The notes: generated by a model from the sequence alone, not told the origin. A DNA stretch of 64,000 bases from Phallusia mammillata (GCA_003260075.1 QLIY01000313.1:67943-131942), one strand, 5' to 3'. Shown: positions 38,201 through 53,200, counted from the stretch's first letter. Translations and numbers: made by a program.

Positions 38201-41200
38201 ACCGGTACAGATTCCGTAACATATATATGTTGTTGAAGCTTTAGGCCTTATTATAAGCTTATTGAAATAGAAATAATCACGTTATGGTACCAGAATGTCA
38301 TTTGAAGGTTTTTTTATTTTGTTTTAGGGGGGCGTACGGTCGACTATTTCATGGCATTAACTTGGTGTTTTACCTAATGAGTTTATTTCCTATCACGTAC
38401 ATTGTGAGCACTGTCAAATCCAATCAACATTGGGAAAACACCAACGGCCTTTACAACAGGTATGATGATGTGTGTATGTTGTTAATGACGTCACGATTTT
38501 AATGTAAATTTCTGACGTCAGTAAGTCAAAAATTGTTATTTGATTGTGTTATTCAACACATTTATTTAACTTTGTAGAGGCCTTGCATTTGAATAAGATC
38601 CTTTTTTTTAATGATTATAAGTAATTAAAATCAAGTTTTAGATTTAAATTTATCCATTTTCATAATAGTACCGTTGCTAGTATCAGCACATGATAACTAG
38701 TTTACCAAAAAACAAAAAAGATTCTTTGATTCAATTTTAAGTTTTTTTTTTCTAACAGTTACAGAAACAGGTGATTTATTGAACAAAAAAGGGGTATTAA
38801 CATTTCAATTTGTCAGGAAAAAATCATATATTTTGCAAAAGCGGTTTAATTTAGGTATGAAATGAAAAAAAAAATTGTGCATAGATTTTACAATTGCCAA
38901 ATTCGCTTTGGTAGTGATTTTTAGCACATATATTTTTACATATATTTTTTGATTTTTTAGTGCAAATGGAACTAGAGATTCACCAGTAACATACACTGGT
39001 TTTCAAATCGCTATGATGGTCCAACTAACTGTTGTAAATGTTGGCCAGATTATAAAAGAACTCGTTCAGATGTATCAACAGGTAAGTCACATAGAAATCA
39101 TAAGCGCTTGAATATAACGTCATTAAATGTGACGCCATACCGTAGAAATGTTTGTTTGACTCAATTCTTGTAAACACTTGTTGCGAAGATTAGGGTATTT
39201 TTGATTTCAAAGTTTGTTTGGCAAGGTAGTCAATTTATCTTACGGTTTGTTATAAGGTAACTTACATCACACAAACAGAATATCTCGTAGCATTACTGTG
39301 AGAAATTTGTTTGTTAAAATTCCTTTCAATCCATATTACATGAAGTGTTAAATCATAAATTCAAATACCGGTTTATTTATACACTGGGTGTCGGTAGTAA
39401 GCTCAATCTAAAAAATGAAATGTCTTGTGTTGTTTTTGCTGCAGTTCCAAAGTATTGGTTTCGTTTACGCTTTGAGCGAAAAAAATTTTTGTCTTAATTT
39501 TTTTTAAACAAAACTATTCAAAAGTCTATCGAAAATCTTAGAGTTTTTTACGTCATCGGGTACGTCACAGTTCAGTAATACTTTGTCATCAAAGTAGAAA
39601 CGTTAATTTTTAATTGTGACATCATGTCATTACGTCACAGCGGATGGCTTACATCACTGATCTGACAAACTTGGTGGAATGGACGTTGTATGTCACCAGC
39701 GTTCTATACGTGGTTCCATTCTTTACTGGTTATCCCGTACACTGGCAATTCGAAGTTGGTGCTGTTGCTATTTTTCTTGCCTGGTTTAATCTGCTGATAT
39801 TCCTACAAAAGTAAGTGAACAAATTTCTATGTTAAGTGATCTACATACAGTGTACACCCTGTTTCGACCAAAAAGGTCATCAGTGTAGCTGATGACAAGA
39901 CATTGGCTGTATACGTTATTGTAGCTAAAATATAGTACTCCAGTTTTAAACAGTAGTTGTTAGGCTCCGGCCCCCGGAATAAGTTAATGGTTTTTAATAT
40001 CCGCAAAAAAATATGGACGAAACTGCATCTCTCTCATTGGCCTAATGTTAAAAAAATGTTAATGCAATTTCATTATTAGTTTGAACCTTTACCAACTGTT
40101 GCTTTCTCATATCTAGGCCGAATGCGTATATAAATTTGTTCTTTATAGCCAAACGCACCTTCTACTAAGAATACGTGCTTATTAAATTGGCGCTAAAGCA
40201 AAATTAAGCTGTATGGATTTTTAAGACGATGCGGGCCTTGCAAATTCTTAATGGTCAAGGTTTTGAGATGAAATTAGACAGTTTGTCACAAATTTGTGTA
40301 CGCAACTGTACTATAAGTTAAGCATTTAACTAAGCACTTTATTTCTTCTGAAGTTTGTATGCTGCACTAACCACAATAACAGTTTTTTGTGTGTGTTGTA
40401 CAGTCTTTACACAAGTTTGTACATGTAACATTTTAGCTTCAATGCAATAATTGTATGCATTACTGACTAAAAGTCTAAAAATTTACCATTTCTTTTGACA
40501 GGTTCGACATAGCTGGAATTTACGTTGTCATGTTCCTGCAAATTCTTCAAACCCTTGTTCAAGTGATCCTTGTGTTTTCATTCCTTATTGTCGCTTTTGC
40601 TTTGGCCTTCTACGTACTAATGCAAGACGAGGTACCTCTTTTCTCTAACGGTAAAACATGCAATTGTGAAAAAATACTCACTATTGGGATTAGCCCCTTT
40701 TCAGTGTAACCAAGAAAAGGCACTACAGTTTGTGAGACTTACAGGCTAAGAAACAAACCTCACCAAATTTATTTCATTCCATAATTGAAACCTCAGTAAA
40801 ACATGACATTTTTGTGTACATCAGTACGTACAACGTACTGCAGCAAGCAATCCTAACAATCAACAATAGAATATGCCTAACATTCAATTATTTTCCAAAG
40901 GCGGATAAAGCCTTCATTGATCCCCCATTATCCATGATGCGAATTTCAACTATGCTTTTGGGGGAAATTGGCTACGTTGAAAAATTTCTGACTCCCTTCG
41001 TGGATGATGACCCTGCTACGTTTCATTTCGGGATTCCAACGCTCCTTCTTCTCCTCGTTTTCATCTTGATGATGCCCATCCTCCTAATGAACCTCCTAAT
41101 CGGTTTAGCCGTCGGTGATATTGCCCAGGTGCAGAATAATGCAGTCTTGCAGCGCCTTGCTATGCAGGTAAGATAGTGGTTTGTTTGTTTTTGTTTATTT

Positions 41201-44200
41201 TTATCCTTGGTCTGCGAGCAATGCCTCAATGCTTTAATCCTAGGTTCTTAACTTTTTTGTTTTCGGGACAGGTATTTTTTTAAGTGAGTCAGGAGCAACA
41301 AAAAACGTATAAAAAAGAATGCGGGGTAACAGAAAATAACAGGAATCTGAATAGCTGCAGCAAGCTTACTGATTCTGACTTATGAGATACAATACAATAA
41401 ACAATTACCTTTGTACGAAATTTTCTCGGTAATAGATTGATTGTGTTGAATAATTATGAGGTTTAAATATGCTGCATTGTAAACTTAGTAAATTTCGAAA
41501 CATCGAGTTTTTGCTACTGTGGCTTTGGGCCGCAAAATAAGTAGTTGGGAGCCGGATGCGGACCTGAGAGCCGCGGTTGAGAATCACTGCTTTAATCTTA
41601 CAATAAGTCCGCCGTCGAGCTGCTTGTTTTATTGAAAGTCCGTTGACGCATTGTTTTATTTGACTTTTTAACTTAGGCGGTTGGTGACTTTAGGTTCCTT
41701 TGGGTCGGAGCAATGGCACTCAAGTTACTTGCTCAAGGAAATACAAGTGACCTAGCCAGGATTAGAACCTGTAACCTTGTGAACATAAGACGGCAAGCCG
41801 ACGTTCTGCCTGTCTTTTCCCAATCCATCGAATTTTTCTGTATTTGATTGATTGATTTAGTTCAAGCCATTCGATTCCATTATTTCTGAGGCAATTGCGC
41901 TGTAGTTTCTTGCTGTAGGATACACAAGTGATATGTAAAGGGTTAAATTTCACAACGATGTGTCCAAACCAATCTTTTCGACCTTGAGGACTACAAATTA
42001 GGTCAATTCATTAGAATCCACTACAGATGGAGCAATTGTGTAAAAGTTTCTTGCAAAAGTGGCTGAGACAAGATTAGAAGCTACAACCTTGCGAACACAA
42101 AGCGTTTGTACAAAGCAAGCTATTTAGACCTTTTGTAACTTTATTTAGTTTAACCAATCATATTTTACTGGGTTTGTGCAATGCCGCTTAAGAAACACAA
42201 GTGGTCGAGATGGTGTTAGAACCAAAAACGTATTGCTGACAATACGGTTGCGCTTACTACATTTTTCATTTATACTGTGTTTTATTGTATACATAATCTT
42301 TGGTTCATAAAACTTTAATTTCAGTTTAATACTTTAACCCGATTTTTTTGCATTGACTCATGACTAATATACTGTAAATGTGATTATGCTAACGGCAAGT
42401 TTGTAACAAAATATAAAATGAATACACCATTCTATAAAACACAAACCTTGATAAATAATATGCGGATAAAATTAGTTTTAATGCCCGAATTATGCCCAGA
42501 CGATACATTTAAAGTCATGTCCGAATTAAGCCTGTTTTATTTTTGTTGGTATTTTTTATTTTTTAACGGGGTTTAGCCTACAAGTCTGGTTTGGCAAATT
42601 ATTGGTTTGCCGGCTGGTGGCGCTGTGGGGCTCTTAGTGTTCAGTTCAAATCTCGTCATACCGAGATAAGCTTCTGTTGGGGTTTGAATTCCATCATTGG
42701 CCAGGTTCTTTACCTAGTCAACAAATGAGGTAGGAAGCACATAAATTTGATCGATCCTAGAAGCAGGCTTAACGCGCTTTACTCTTTGCTGATCAGCGAG
42801 TTTGTGTATCTAATCTGCTAGAGCGCGAGTCCCCTGCCGTGGATTCAAATCCCACCGCAGGCTTTAATTTTCTAGCTTGTGCTGTATATGGGAATACTTA
42901 AGGTATTCACTGATCGTTTCAACAGAAAGAATACCCTAATTAACAAAAACAAACGTTTGCCTCTCTTGAAAAAAGCCTAAAAAACAACAACTGAGACTAC
43001 AGAAAAATATTTTATACTAAATCGATACTAAATTTTTAGTTACTCGATTTTAACTCGTTTGTTTTACTCGCTCAGGTTCAACTCCACACATCGATCGAGA
43101 CTCGACTACCTCTTCAATTTCTTTTGCGGGTCGACAAATCTTCTGTGACACTTTACCCGAACCGCTGTGGGAACTGGCACAAACAACTTTGGCTGAAGGT
43201 AACATTTATTTCAATTTTTTAAGGAAAGCTGAATTATGAAGAAAAGAGTTGCCATTAAAGTAACCCTGATTGGAGTAATGTTGTCCAAACTGTTGTCTAA
43301 ATCAGTGGTAGTCAAATTGGATCCCCTGGGGCCGTTTGTAAGTATTAAATGTCTGAGACAGAATAGAAAGGGTGATTAGGGGCCATTTTAAAATCCCTGG
43401 ACAGTGAAAACAAAACTGAGCAACAAGGGAAATTTGGTCATGTAGATCTTTAATCATATAGCATATAATAAAGTAATTTTACTTGACTTGTCATATGCAC
43501 TACTTTTGACATAAAATAACAACCTCCATAAAGGAGGTACCACATACAAGTTTCAGGAAAAAAAGTTTAACTTTGCGCAAAACAAATGCAATGTTGTTAA
43601 TTTATTTATTTTCGTTATTCCTTTTCTATTCCTCTTTTGAGAACTACGTTACATTTTGTAATAATAAATATTTAAACATATTAATAAACAAGACTATAAC
43701 AATATGGGCATAAAGATCAAGTAGATTAAAGTAAAAAGTTAAAGTAATTATAACAAACTGAAATTAACACCAACAAGGTCAGTACAAAAGTGGTCTGCGC
43801 CTGCCCGACAAACTTCGCACAAAAGCAGTGATAAAAGCGCACCTTTTTTCCATCGTTTTTATGCGAGGCTTGTTTCACACCTTTTTATTAATCTTTTATG
43901 TGATTCAAGTGGTTATAAACGGGTGAAGCTGATGTGGGCCTGTCATATCACTGATGATGGCATAAACCGAAACGTTTGATTAATAACGCATGTCGCTTTT
44001 TACGTCTATTTGGGACGTTATAATACTCACAAACAAAAAAGTACAAAGGCGATGTTACAAAAACAAATCATAAAACAAGATATAATGTAGTAACTGCAAG
44101 TTAAGATGAACGTAAATTCATAGCTGGGATCAGTCCTGAAGCGTCTGTGCAGACCAGCGATCGCGGCACACTCATATATAAATTACAGTACGCAAGGCCC

Positions 44201-47200
44201 ATTGAAGGCGCCATACCGAATCGGTCGGTCACCAAGCATTCACCACCATATGACAAGGCGTGGGCTAGAAAAACCCGGGACCCGGAAAGACTCCTGTTGT
44301 TGGTTCGAATCGCACCGCGGGCTAGATTTTTCTAGTCTACGCCTTGCCATGTGGTGGTGAATTCTTGGTGACCGACTGATTCGGTATGGCGCATTTTATG
44401 GGTTTGGCGTACTGTGATTTAATAACTGCAATGCAATAAATTGACACTAACTTCTTAATACATGGTTGTTTTCATCTTTACACAAAAAAACTTGCTTGAT
44501 AGATTTTCCAATATACTGGAATTCAGGCAGATTACGGCGAAAATGGGGACGCATCTCGAGACCCAAGTATCGATTATCTTCAAGTTGAAATGCACAGACA
44601 AAAACAAAGGTTTGTTGTACAGTTTTTTTGCCCGTATCCTAGAGGTTATATGTCCACCGGATACGTTATTAAAACTTTTCGGCAGTTTTTTCCCGGTGGT
44701 TTCTTTTCCTGTCGAACCACACTCTCTTTCCTAACAATGTGGTTATCCCATATATACCCTTAGTTGGTCCCACCGGCGTTTCCCCAGCGCTGCTTTGATT
44801 ATCTAGTGGACTCCCATAATTTTGACAAAACGGTATAGCTGCACTAACTGTGTAACCCACTTTTTTGCACTTGAAAACGTTTTAACATTGCGCAGCAATA
44901 TCCGACTTGACGATTGTTTTAGTTGCTATGTTTTCTTTCACCAGAAGAAATAAACTTAACTCATCTTGTAACTTTTAAACATTCAAGACTGTTATTTACA
45001 TGGTATGTAAAAAACGTTAAAAATGAGGGTGGAAAAATTATTTTTAAATACTTTTAACGAAAAATGATACGTTTTTTTCTGCATTTCGAATCGTTTCAAA
45101 CCTAACACTAAAAACGTTTTTACGCACAAAAAGTCTTGGCAACACATTGTAAAATATTCTTTGTTGACCAATAATCTGATTCATCTTTGGGTAACAAGTT
45201 TAAATGGGTTAAAGAACCATTGATTTAAACTTTAAAGTCTCGAATTCGCTTCTTCTGGCACCAGCAAACAACCAGATAAAATATCACACCATTTTTGCCA
45301 AGTCATGAACTGGTCGCGTTAAATGGCGCCTTGTGTTGCACTACCGTTCAATTAGTATTCAAATTTCAAATACGTGCCAACTAATTGCGTGAGATACTTT
45401 CTTATACCACACGAATTATTTCTCGCCCTTTCACGAACCGTCTACTCCTCTTGGGCAAAAACTTTTCTTAAAGGTTGAAACACTTGTAGATGCTGAACAC
45501 CAATTTTAAAACTCCTTTGCGATTTAGCTCACCCCCCCCCCCCTTATACCACACGAATTATTTCTCGCCCTTTCACGAACCGTCTACTCCCCTTGGGCAC
45601 AAACTTTTCTTAAAGGTTGATCATTTTTAGATGCTGGACACCATGCACTTTTAAAACTTCTTTGCGATTTAGCTCAGGTAACCGTTTCAACAATTTTATA
45701 TCGTTTTTTTATCTAATTGTTGTGGCATCATTTTTGGAACAAATAATGACTTTAAAATAACTGTTTTTAGAGCTGTGCAAAGAATATATCGTTTTGTTTC
45801 AAATGTTGACTTTCAATCAGATATTTTTGCACAAATGTCGAAACACCAATATCCTGAACTGTTCCCCTAAAAACAGCCGTTTTTAAACTGCAGTCCGCAG
45901 TCCGTTAGGGGTATGTCAAGCAATTTTGCGGGGACCGCGAAAAAATTGAAGTAATCTTATTTGGCGTCAGTAAATGCCACTGAATAAGTTTAAATCAAAG
46001 TAAAATCGAGAATCGACTGTCTCCATTGCTAATCAATAGCCTAATGGCACAAACGTGACACACAAATGCCCTAAACTGTTCCACTAAAGGTTACACCCTT
46101 TGGGCGAAAATGTTAAGTTAATGTGATTAAATGTTGCCTGAAACGTTGAAGTTTTGGAACAATAAATTTAATTCAACAACTAAAATGCTAATCTCAGTTT
46201 TCAGCTTAATAATAATTGTTTGACGGAGGGTTAACCATTGACATTTTTACTCGGTTCTCAGAATTTAAAAGGTTGAGCGGACATGCTCAAATTTGGCATT
46301 AAGAAGTTTCGTAACCTTAAAATGATGAACTGTTTCAACAAGCTTCAAAAGGGTACTTGAAATTTGCTAAAATCTACGTGTAAGGTAAAAGCAATTTAAA
46401 GTTGGAAACTTAAAGGTTAACTGCAAAAACAAATTATGAACCTGCTTTGAATGATTGAACTTCAAAACAAGTTGGTTTAAGCCCATTTAACCTTTAACGA
46501 AAAAGTTTCCTTCACGTGCTGTGCAAATGTTAATATAGTGCAAACTGAAGTACACTCTTAACGTTTTTTTTGTAAAAACACCCAAGAACAAAAATGCACA
46601 CAAGTTGCTATCACAACTCTACATTTTGAGCCGCAAAGTTATCAAACACATTTTCCTAACTCACGAATACTTCAGTACATTGTCCTAAAATCAATAGTTT
46701 TGGTTACGCTGATCATAAAAAAAATATTACAGGCTGCATGCTTACTGATTCGGTTCCGGTTCCGGTTCAAGAAATTAAACCGGGTACTGGTCTAATTCGA
46801 CTTCCTGATCCCCCCCCCCATAAAAAAAATATTACAGGCTGCATGCTTACTGATTCGGTTCCGGTTCGGGTTCAAGAAATTAAACCGGGTACTGGTCCAA
46901 TTCGACTTCCTGAGTGTATATACTAATAGAGTTGTTTTTCAATTGTAATAGGGACAAAGAGACTGCGAAACGCTTTGGATAAACAGTAAAACAGATAATC
47001 GTTACATTGTTACAAAAGTCAATAGGCAGTTTAGGCCGAATTTGTGCGTATTTATGCATTAAATGAAAAAACTAAATATCACAAACAGTATCTTACAACA
47101 ACCATACTTGACTATAGCGTATTTTTTTTGCTATACCACAAAAACCACAATATATAACGAATTTTATTTAATATATCGACAGCCATTTCGTGCTATTCGT

Positions 47201-50200
47201 ACAACTTTAACGGCACACAACAAAAATGGAAGGCACTTTTAAATGTTAATAGCGTTTGGCCAAGATAAACACTGCTTTAGGCTACTTAAACCAAAGTGAC
47301 AAATATGTAAAAAAAAGCGAAAAAAGTCTTACAAGCAAAGAAAAAGAAATAATTAAAATTACAATCAAAAACATTTTTATTGTTGACTTTTTCGATGCGT
47401 AGTTTCAACTTTTAGTCTCATGTCGAATTTTCCAGCCTCTGTTTGCATCGAAACAGTCGTTTTGCTGCCCTCCGAAAATCGGGGCTAATATAATTGTAGA
47501 TAATAGCGTTGACAAAAGAATTGGCGAACAAAATACGCGACGCTAAATAAGCACACGACGTCCATGCGGCGTTAGCTTGAGGATCGAACCCACGACTTCT
47601 AGGTTCTAATTCCGGAGAAACTCCAGAAACCATAACTGCTNGACTTCTAGGTTCTAATTCCGGGGAAACTCCAGAAACCATAACTGCTATCGAAGGTAAA
47701 ATTGCCACTGTGAACGCAATAACCACTGCGCGAACAGTTTTTACCAAAGTCCAATGAGAGGTCAACGCCACTTTCCCACAAGGTGGCACATTTGGGTCCC
47801 TTTTATGATCTATGACGTCAGTGTTGGTTGACGTCACCGTTGGAGTCAGGGACGTAACTTTGTGAGTTTCAATTTTTCGACTAACCGAAGGCAAGTGGTT
47901 TTCGTCTTTGGTGTTGTTGTTCCTCAGGACGGTTGCGTCATTGCCAGTGCCGTCACTGTCGTTTGGTTTCGCGCATGCGCAGCACATTGCGAGGTTAAGC
48001 CCCCACACCAACAGCAGGCTGAGTCCAAGAAATACGAGGTAAACGATGTAAAACTGAAAAAAATATAGGCGTTGAAAAATGTAAGTTTATTCACGATTTT
48101 TTTTTAAATGGGATCGTAGGTAACCTTAGTAAGCCTGAATTTACATCAAGTTGAAACTGTTTCAACGTCTAGCATCGGTTATAAACCGCATCTAAATGTG
48201 TAGTTTCGGTGAGGCAATTGTTAATGCAGAGTTTTTTTGTTGTGACAAGAGATCGGACATCAAATTGTATTTCATTTTGTTAATTTTTTGGTGAGGACAT
48301 TTGGATCCTTACATCCTTAACGCATTGTCTGCTCAGAGCAACGTTTTTTTTAGTTTTAAAATCTACAGGCGAATTGTAATCTACAACCCTACGAACATTG
48401 AGCAGACGCCTTAACCACTCGCCTATGCGGGTTGATGTTAAAATCTTTTAGAAAGCGAACTAAAACTAACTAACTTGAAATACTCACTTTTGGTGCAATA
48501 ATTACACCCAGCGCGGTAACGGTATAGGGAAATCCCGGTACTACAATGGGCACCAAGGCAATGACGAAGGCAAGTATCCAAATAAGAGCAAATGTAGAGC
48601 ACGCTACCAAGCGAATTTTATCGCCTCTTGTCTCTAAGCGTTTCTTCATGTTGATATGGAACCTTAATAACAAGAAAATAGGGTTAGTCTGAAAAAGGGT
48701 TTTCAGATAACAATTTGAAACTAAAAAAAGACTTACCTTTCAACTGTTATTCCCACTAAAGTGAAAATAGACGTAGCAAATGACATCACAGTCATGAAAC
48801 CGAACGCGTTCACATATGCAGAGTCATGGTAGTGCCATATTTTGGGGGACTCTCCCTCTCTTAGGAACGGGTGAGTGCCCATAAACATACGATAGGTTGT
48901 GTTTATTGATGCCGAAAGCACACAGCCAATCAGAAGGTCGGAGCAGGCCAGGGATATTCGATAGTATCTGGTAAAATAATGGGAGATATTAACATCAGTA
49001 TGATGTCATGCAGTTTACTGGTACTAATTACATGCACTTTTTTAATTTCATGACGTCATTCTTATGTGCCGTCATAGTGTGTAATTTTAAGTAATTAAGA
49101 CAAGGAAAATGAAATGTACCCGTTTTTTCTCAATTTTCATAACGTCACAATATTTTTTAAACATTCGTTTGAGACGTAACCGGAAAGTGACGTCAGTATG
49201 CTCAAAATATTTTCCAAAACTATTTTTAAAATCTCACCCATGGAGCGTTCGCATTTTCGGCTCGCGCAACGTCACAACCAGTATGACGCAATTGGCGATG
49301 ACGACACAAGCGACGATCAAACCGTCAACGGCAAAAAGAAAATACAATAAAGCTTGACTTGACATGGCCATACAGTGAAAAGATGAAGGACGAATTCTGT
49401 TATACTCTGATATTGAATATCCACAAGCCACAGGCAAGGCGAAGGGTGCAGCATAAATCATCCATTCTGTATAACTTTCATTTTTTGTATAGAAATAATC
49501 CTCCAAATAGTTACAGGCCTTGTAGGCTAAATCTCTTTGGTCTGAATATAATCCAACACCATATATTCGATTCTTTTCAGCTCTTTTGTCGATTTTATCT
49601 GCTAAATCGGAGTTTCGTTTTTTTCTTTCGAACATAAGGTCTGTGCAAAGTTGATTGTACTCCCCCAAGTCGGGGGTGCACACTCGAAACAGTGCCATCC
49701 TGTAGTAAACAGTAAAATCATATCTTCTTTTCTGACACTCAATCTCAAATTCTGTTTTGTTGGTTTTTGACAAAATATCCAGGTACATTAGGTAGGAACC
49801 CCGACCTGGTTTAAATGTTGCTGTTGAATTCCTTTCTAACGCACCGGCTGCGTTTATTGAAGCAAGAATTAGGACAGCTAACAATCCAAATGTGGTCATT
49901 TTGTGGCAACAAAAACTACAGTTTCTTTATACCCATTTCAGAACCTAAAAAAGTAAATTTATGACAACAATTTACTAATAGAGCACACATAAAAATAAAC
50001 ATAGTCAATTCAAGTACACATACAGAAAAACTTGAGCTTACGTTTAAATCAACACTTCATACAAGGGCTTTTGGGGTTGAGTTTCATCTGTTCAATCGGC
50101 AAAGCCATAATGTATTGTGAGTGTTTCTGATTTCATAATCTTGAAATGTTAAGTGTTTTACTTAAGTGAAGCGTGTTTTTCAAAACAAATAATTTGAAAT

Positions 50201-53200
50201 AAGTTTACCTTAATTTTCAAGCTTTTCTGGTCCTTACCAAAACACTCCACTAGGGGTTATACAATTAAGTTGAGTTATATATGCTTGTTGAAAGAAAACA
50301 TTGCGACACGATTGCATTTAAACAATTATCAAGCCAGAAATAGCTGCACAACGTTAAACCTTGCGCCAAAAAGTTGAGGTCACAATTGGTGGATCATGAC
50401 CAAACGCGTTGTAGCTAAATCTTATTTTTATGCGATGGGAGCTCACAAAAAAAGTTAGATTAACCCGCCAAAAAATAAACAATAGTTGGTACTACCTAAG
50501 ATGAATGCTAGATTTTTCTAGTCTGTCCTTTGCCATATGAGAATGCTTAGGAGCTTGATTCGGTATCACGCCTTTAATAGGCCTGACGTACTATGATTGG
50601 TACTACCTACAATGCTTATCGAACAATCCTTTACTGCTGAAATTGTTTTGATAAAAGTTATTGTTTAGAAATACTCTTACTCTCGAACGTTTTATGCATA
50701 ATCGATTGAACATAGGCAAAAACTTAACCAAAGCACATCTTGAATCAGGGGCAAAACGTCTGCCCGTCTGCAACATACAACACAGGAAGTAGCCACGCTT
50801 CTTTGAAAGTAGATTGATTAATAATTTCCTCGTAATTGTTTGTTCGTTTTCCAGTTGCGTGATACAAAGTCTTCAACCGTGGCGTGCAGACATTGCATAC
50901 ACCACAGAACAAGTTTAAATCTATTCTTCTTTCATGAGAGAGTATTATTGCAAGTTCAACCGTTAAGCGTTTTTAATTCAAGTTTTGTTTTCATAATTTA
51001 AATTGTCACGTTTCGAATTAAAAGATCGAAAATTTAATTAAAACTCACGATTTAATTAAAGGTTAATTATCTTTTCTGCGTATGCCTGCCTATTTACGGC
51101 TTGTGTTAATCACAAAAAGAAAAGAAACAAGCACAAAGTTGGAGAGAAATAATAAACATTAATGTTGCACAACGACAGTAACCTAAAAGCAACAACGGCA
51201 ATAGTTGCCAATCTGTTTTGCTTGAACATCTTTATTGGTCACTGATGTTGCAAAATTTTAATAACACATATGCAGTCTCGCACACCGCAAAAAGGAAAAG
51301 CTAAGCATTAAATGTTAAAATACAGCAACAAACAAACAACCACAGGTATATTACAATAACATTTTACCTACAGCAACGAACTTATTATACAAAAGCGTAA
51401 GCCGTATACTCCATCAACAAAAAACACAGACAGAATTCCACAAAACAAACACGCAGAATTTTCCACTAACAACAAATTTAGCGCAGTATTACTAACAACT
51501 TAGTGCAACATATTATATAATCACGAGTCACCAGATAAACGATAATAGTCACGCATAACGACGCACTGTAAACTTTAAAGAGTCTGAAGACATCCAACAT
51601 TTGTTGATGACATATCAGGAATATACGTTTTACCTACCTTATAGCAAACTTGAATATCTCATTCAAATCTTAAACAAATGGTGAATGACTCAAGGCTTAT
51701 CGAAATTTTTAGTCTGAGTAATATACCACAAAACTCAAACAAATATATTAGCTACAGACACCATGCATTATAAACGCTGAACATGAAACGACTTTTGCCA
51801 TAATCGTTTTAGTCTGGCATCCAAAACGTTGCTTGCCCTTGTTTAAATATCGCCTTAGAGTCACGAATAGCCTTCGCAAGAGCCAAAATGTCACCCGATG
51901 CCGTCACAGCGGCTAGTCGACGCAGAGAGCTTGACGAAAATAGCTCGGTCTCTGGGTTGGTGCGTTCACTTGCGTCACAGTTGAAATACTTCATGCCAAA
52001 TTGCGTGCCACAAAAAAAGGCGCTTGTGCTTATTTAACAACGGTGGCTTATAGGTTTGTTTTTGCAAGATTTCAAAGTATTTTTAAGGTTCATTTGCGGC
52101 TTTCGTTGGTAGGTGTGTCTAGGGGGCGTGGCTACGACGTGTTATTCTCAGATTTTAAAGGCTATCAGTTAAGTTACAATTACATTTTGCACAATATTTT
52201 TTTGTTTTTTTGCCACGTTTAATATCTTTTGGATTCCATGAAACATAGAACTGTTATTGTGGGCCAAAATATAAGTGTCCAGTCGTATATGACAAAAGTA
52301 GCATATAATAAAAATAAACGATAAATGATTTGACGGTTTGAAATGTATTAAAGCATACAGTCTGTCTTTGTGGTGGGAGATTTTTTACGATTAATTTTTA
52401 GGATAAATTTTGTGTTTACAACTTTAGTGTTTTGGAATTTGCAATGGGTGTTTTCTTTTGAAAGGGTATTTAGTATGTGCCAAAATCGTTTTATTGCAAA
52501 TGTTTGAAAAACACCTTCTTATCATTGGTGCGAGTTGTACTTGTGCACCAAAGTAGTACATAACTGTTTATTTAGAGATACAAAAAAAACTGCAACATTA
52601 CATTTTTGCACGCGTGAAAAATGTGGATATCTTTTTTACCATGGCGTAGTCTATTTGCTAATGAAAAGTCATTTCATAAGGTTGAACAGAAAAAGGACTT
52701 TGTGTCATTTTTTGTTTAATTGTAATTTTAAACCTAGCGTACGTTTGGGTAGTTTTGTTTGCCGAAACGTGTCAATAGCCAATTTTAGCTTATTCATAAT
52801 ATGGTCATATGTTTTATATCTTTTTGGCTTTACTATATTAGGCTATAGCTAAAAGGTGATAAACAAATTTTGGCCTCTTTATCACGTCATTTTCAACCCT
52901 TAGCGGTATTTTTTTCTAATTAAAAATCTGAAAACCAAATGTTTTGAACACCAATCCAATGGGAAATTCTAATTCAAAAAAAATCTAAAAAATCTACTTC
53001 AAATAAAAGCATTAAATAAGCTGAACTTTTTTGTGCCAAATTGGTTAATGTTAAGATCCAATAATCGCATTAGAAAGCACGCAATATATCCTGCAACGAA
53101 TCAATCAAATAACCTATTTAAACCAACGCACCTTTAAGCACTCGAAAAATAGCAAATCCCACTTCTATTAATTGCCATTAAAATGGATTAACTTTATAGT

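Noticed and set aside
52535-52852. 105-codon open frame in intron 25
   Set aside because: No motif or homology; composition typical of AT-rich non-coding DNA.
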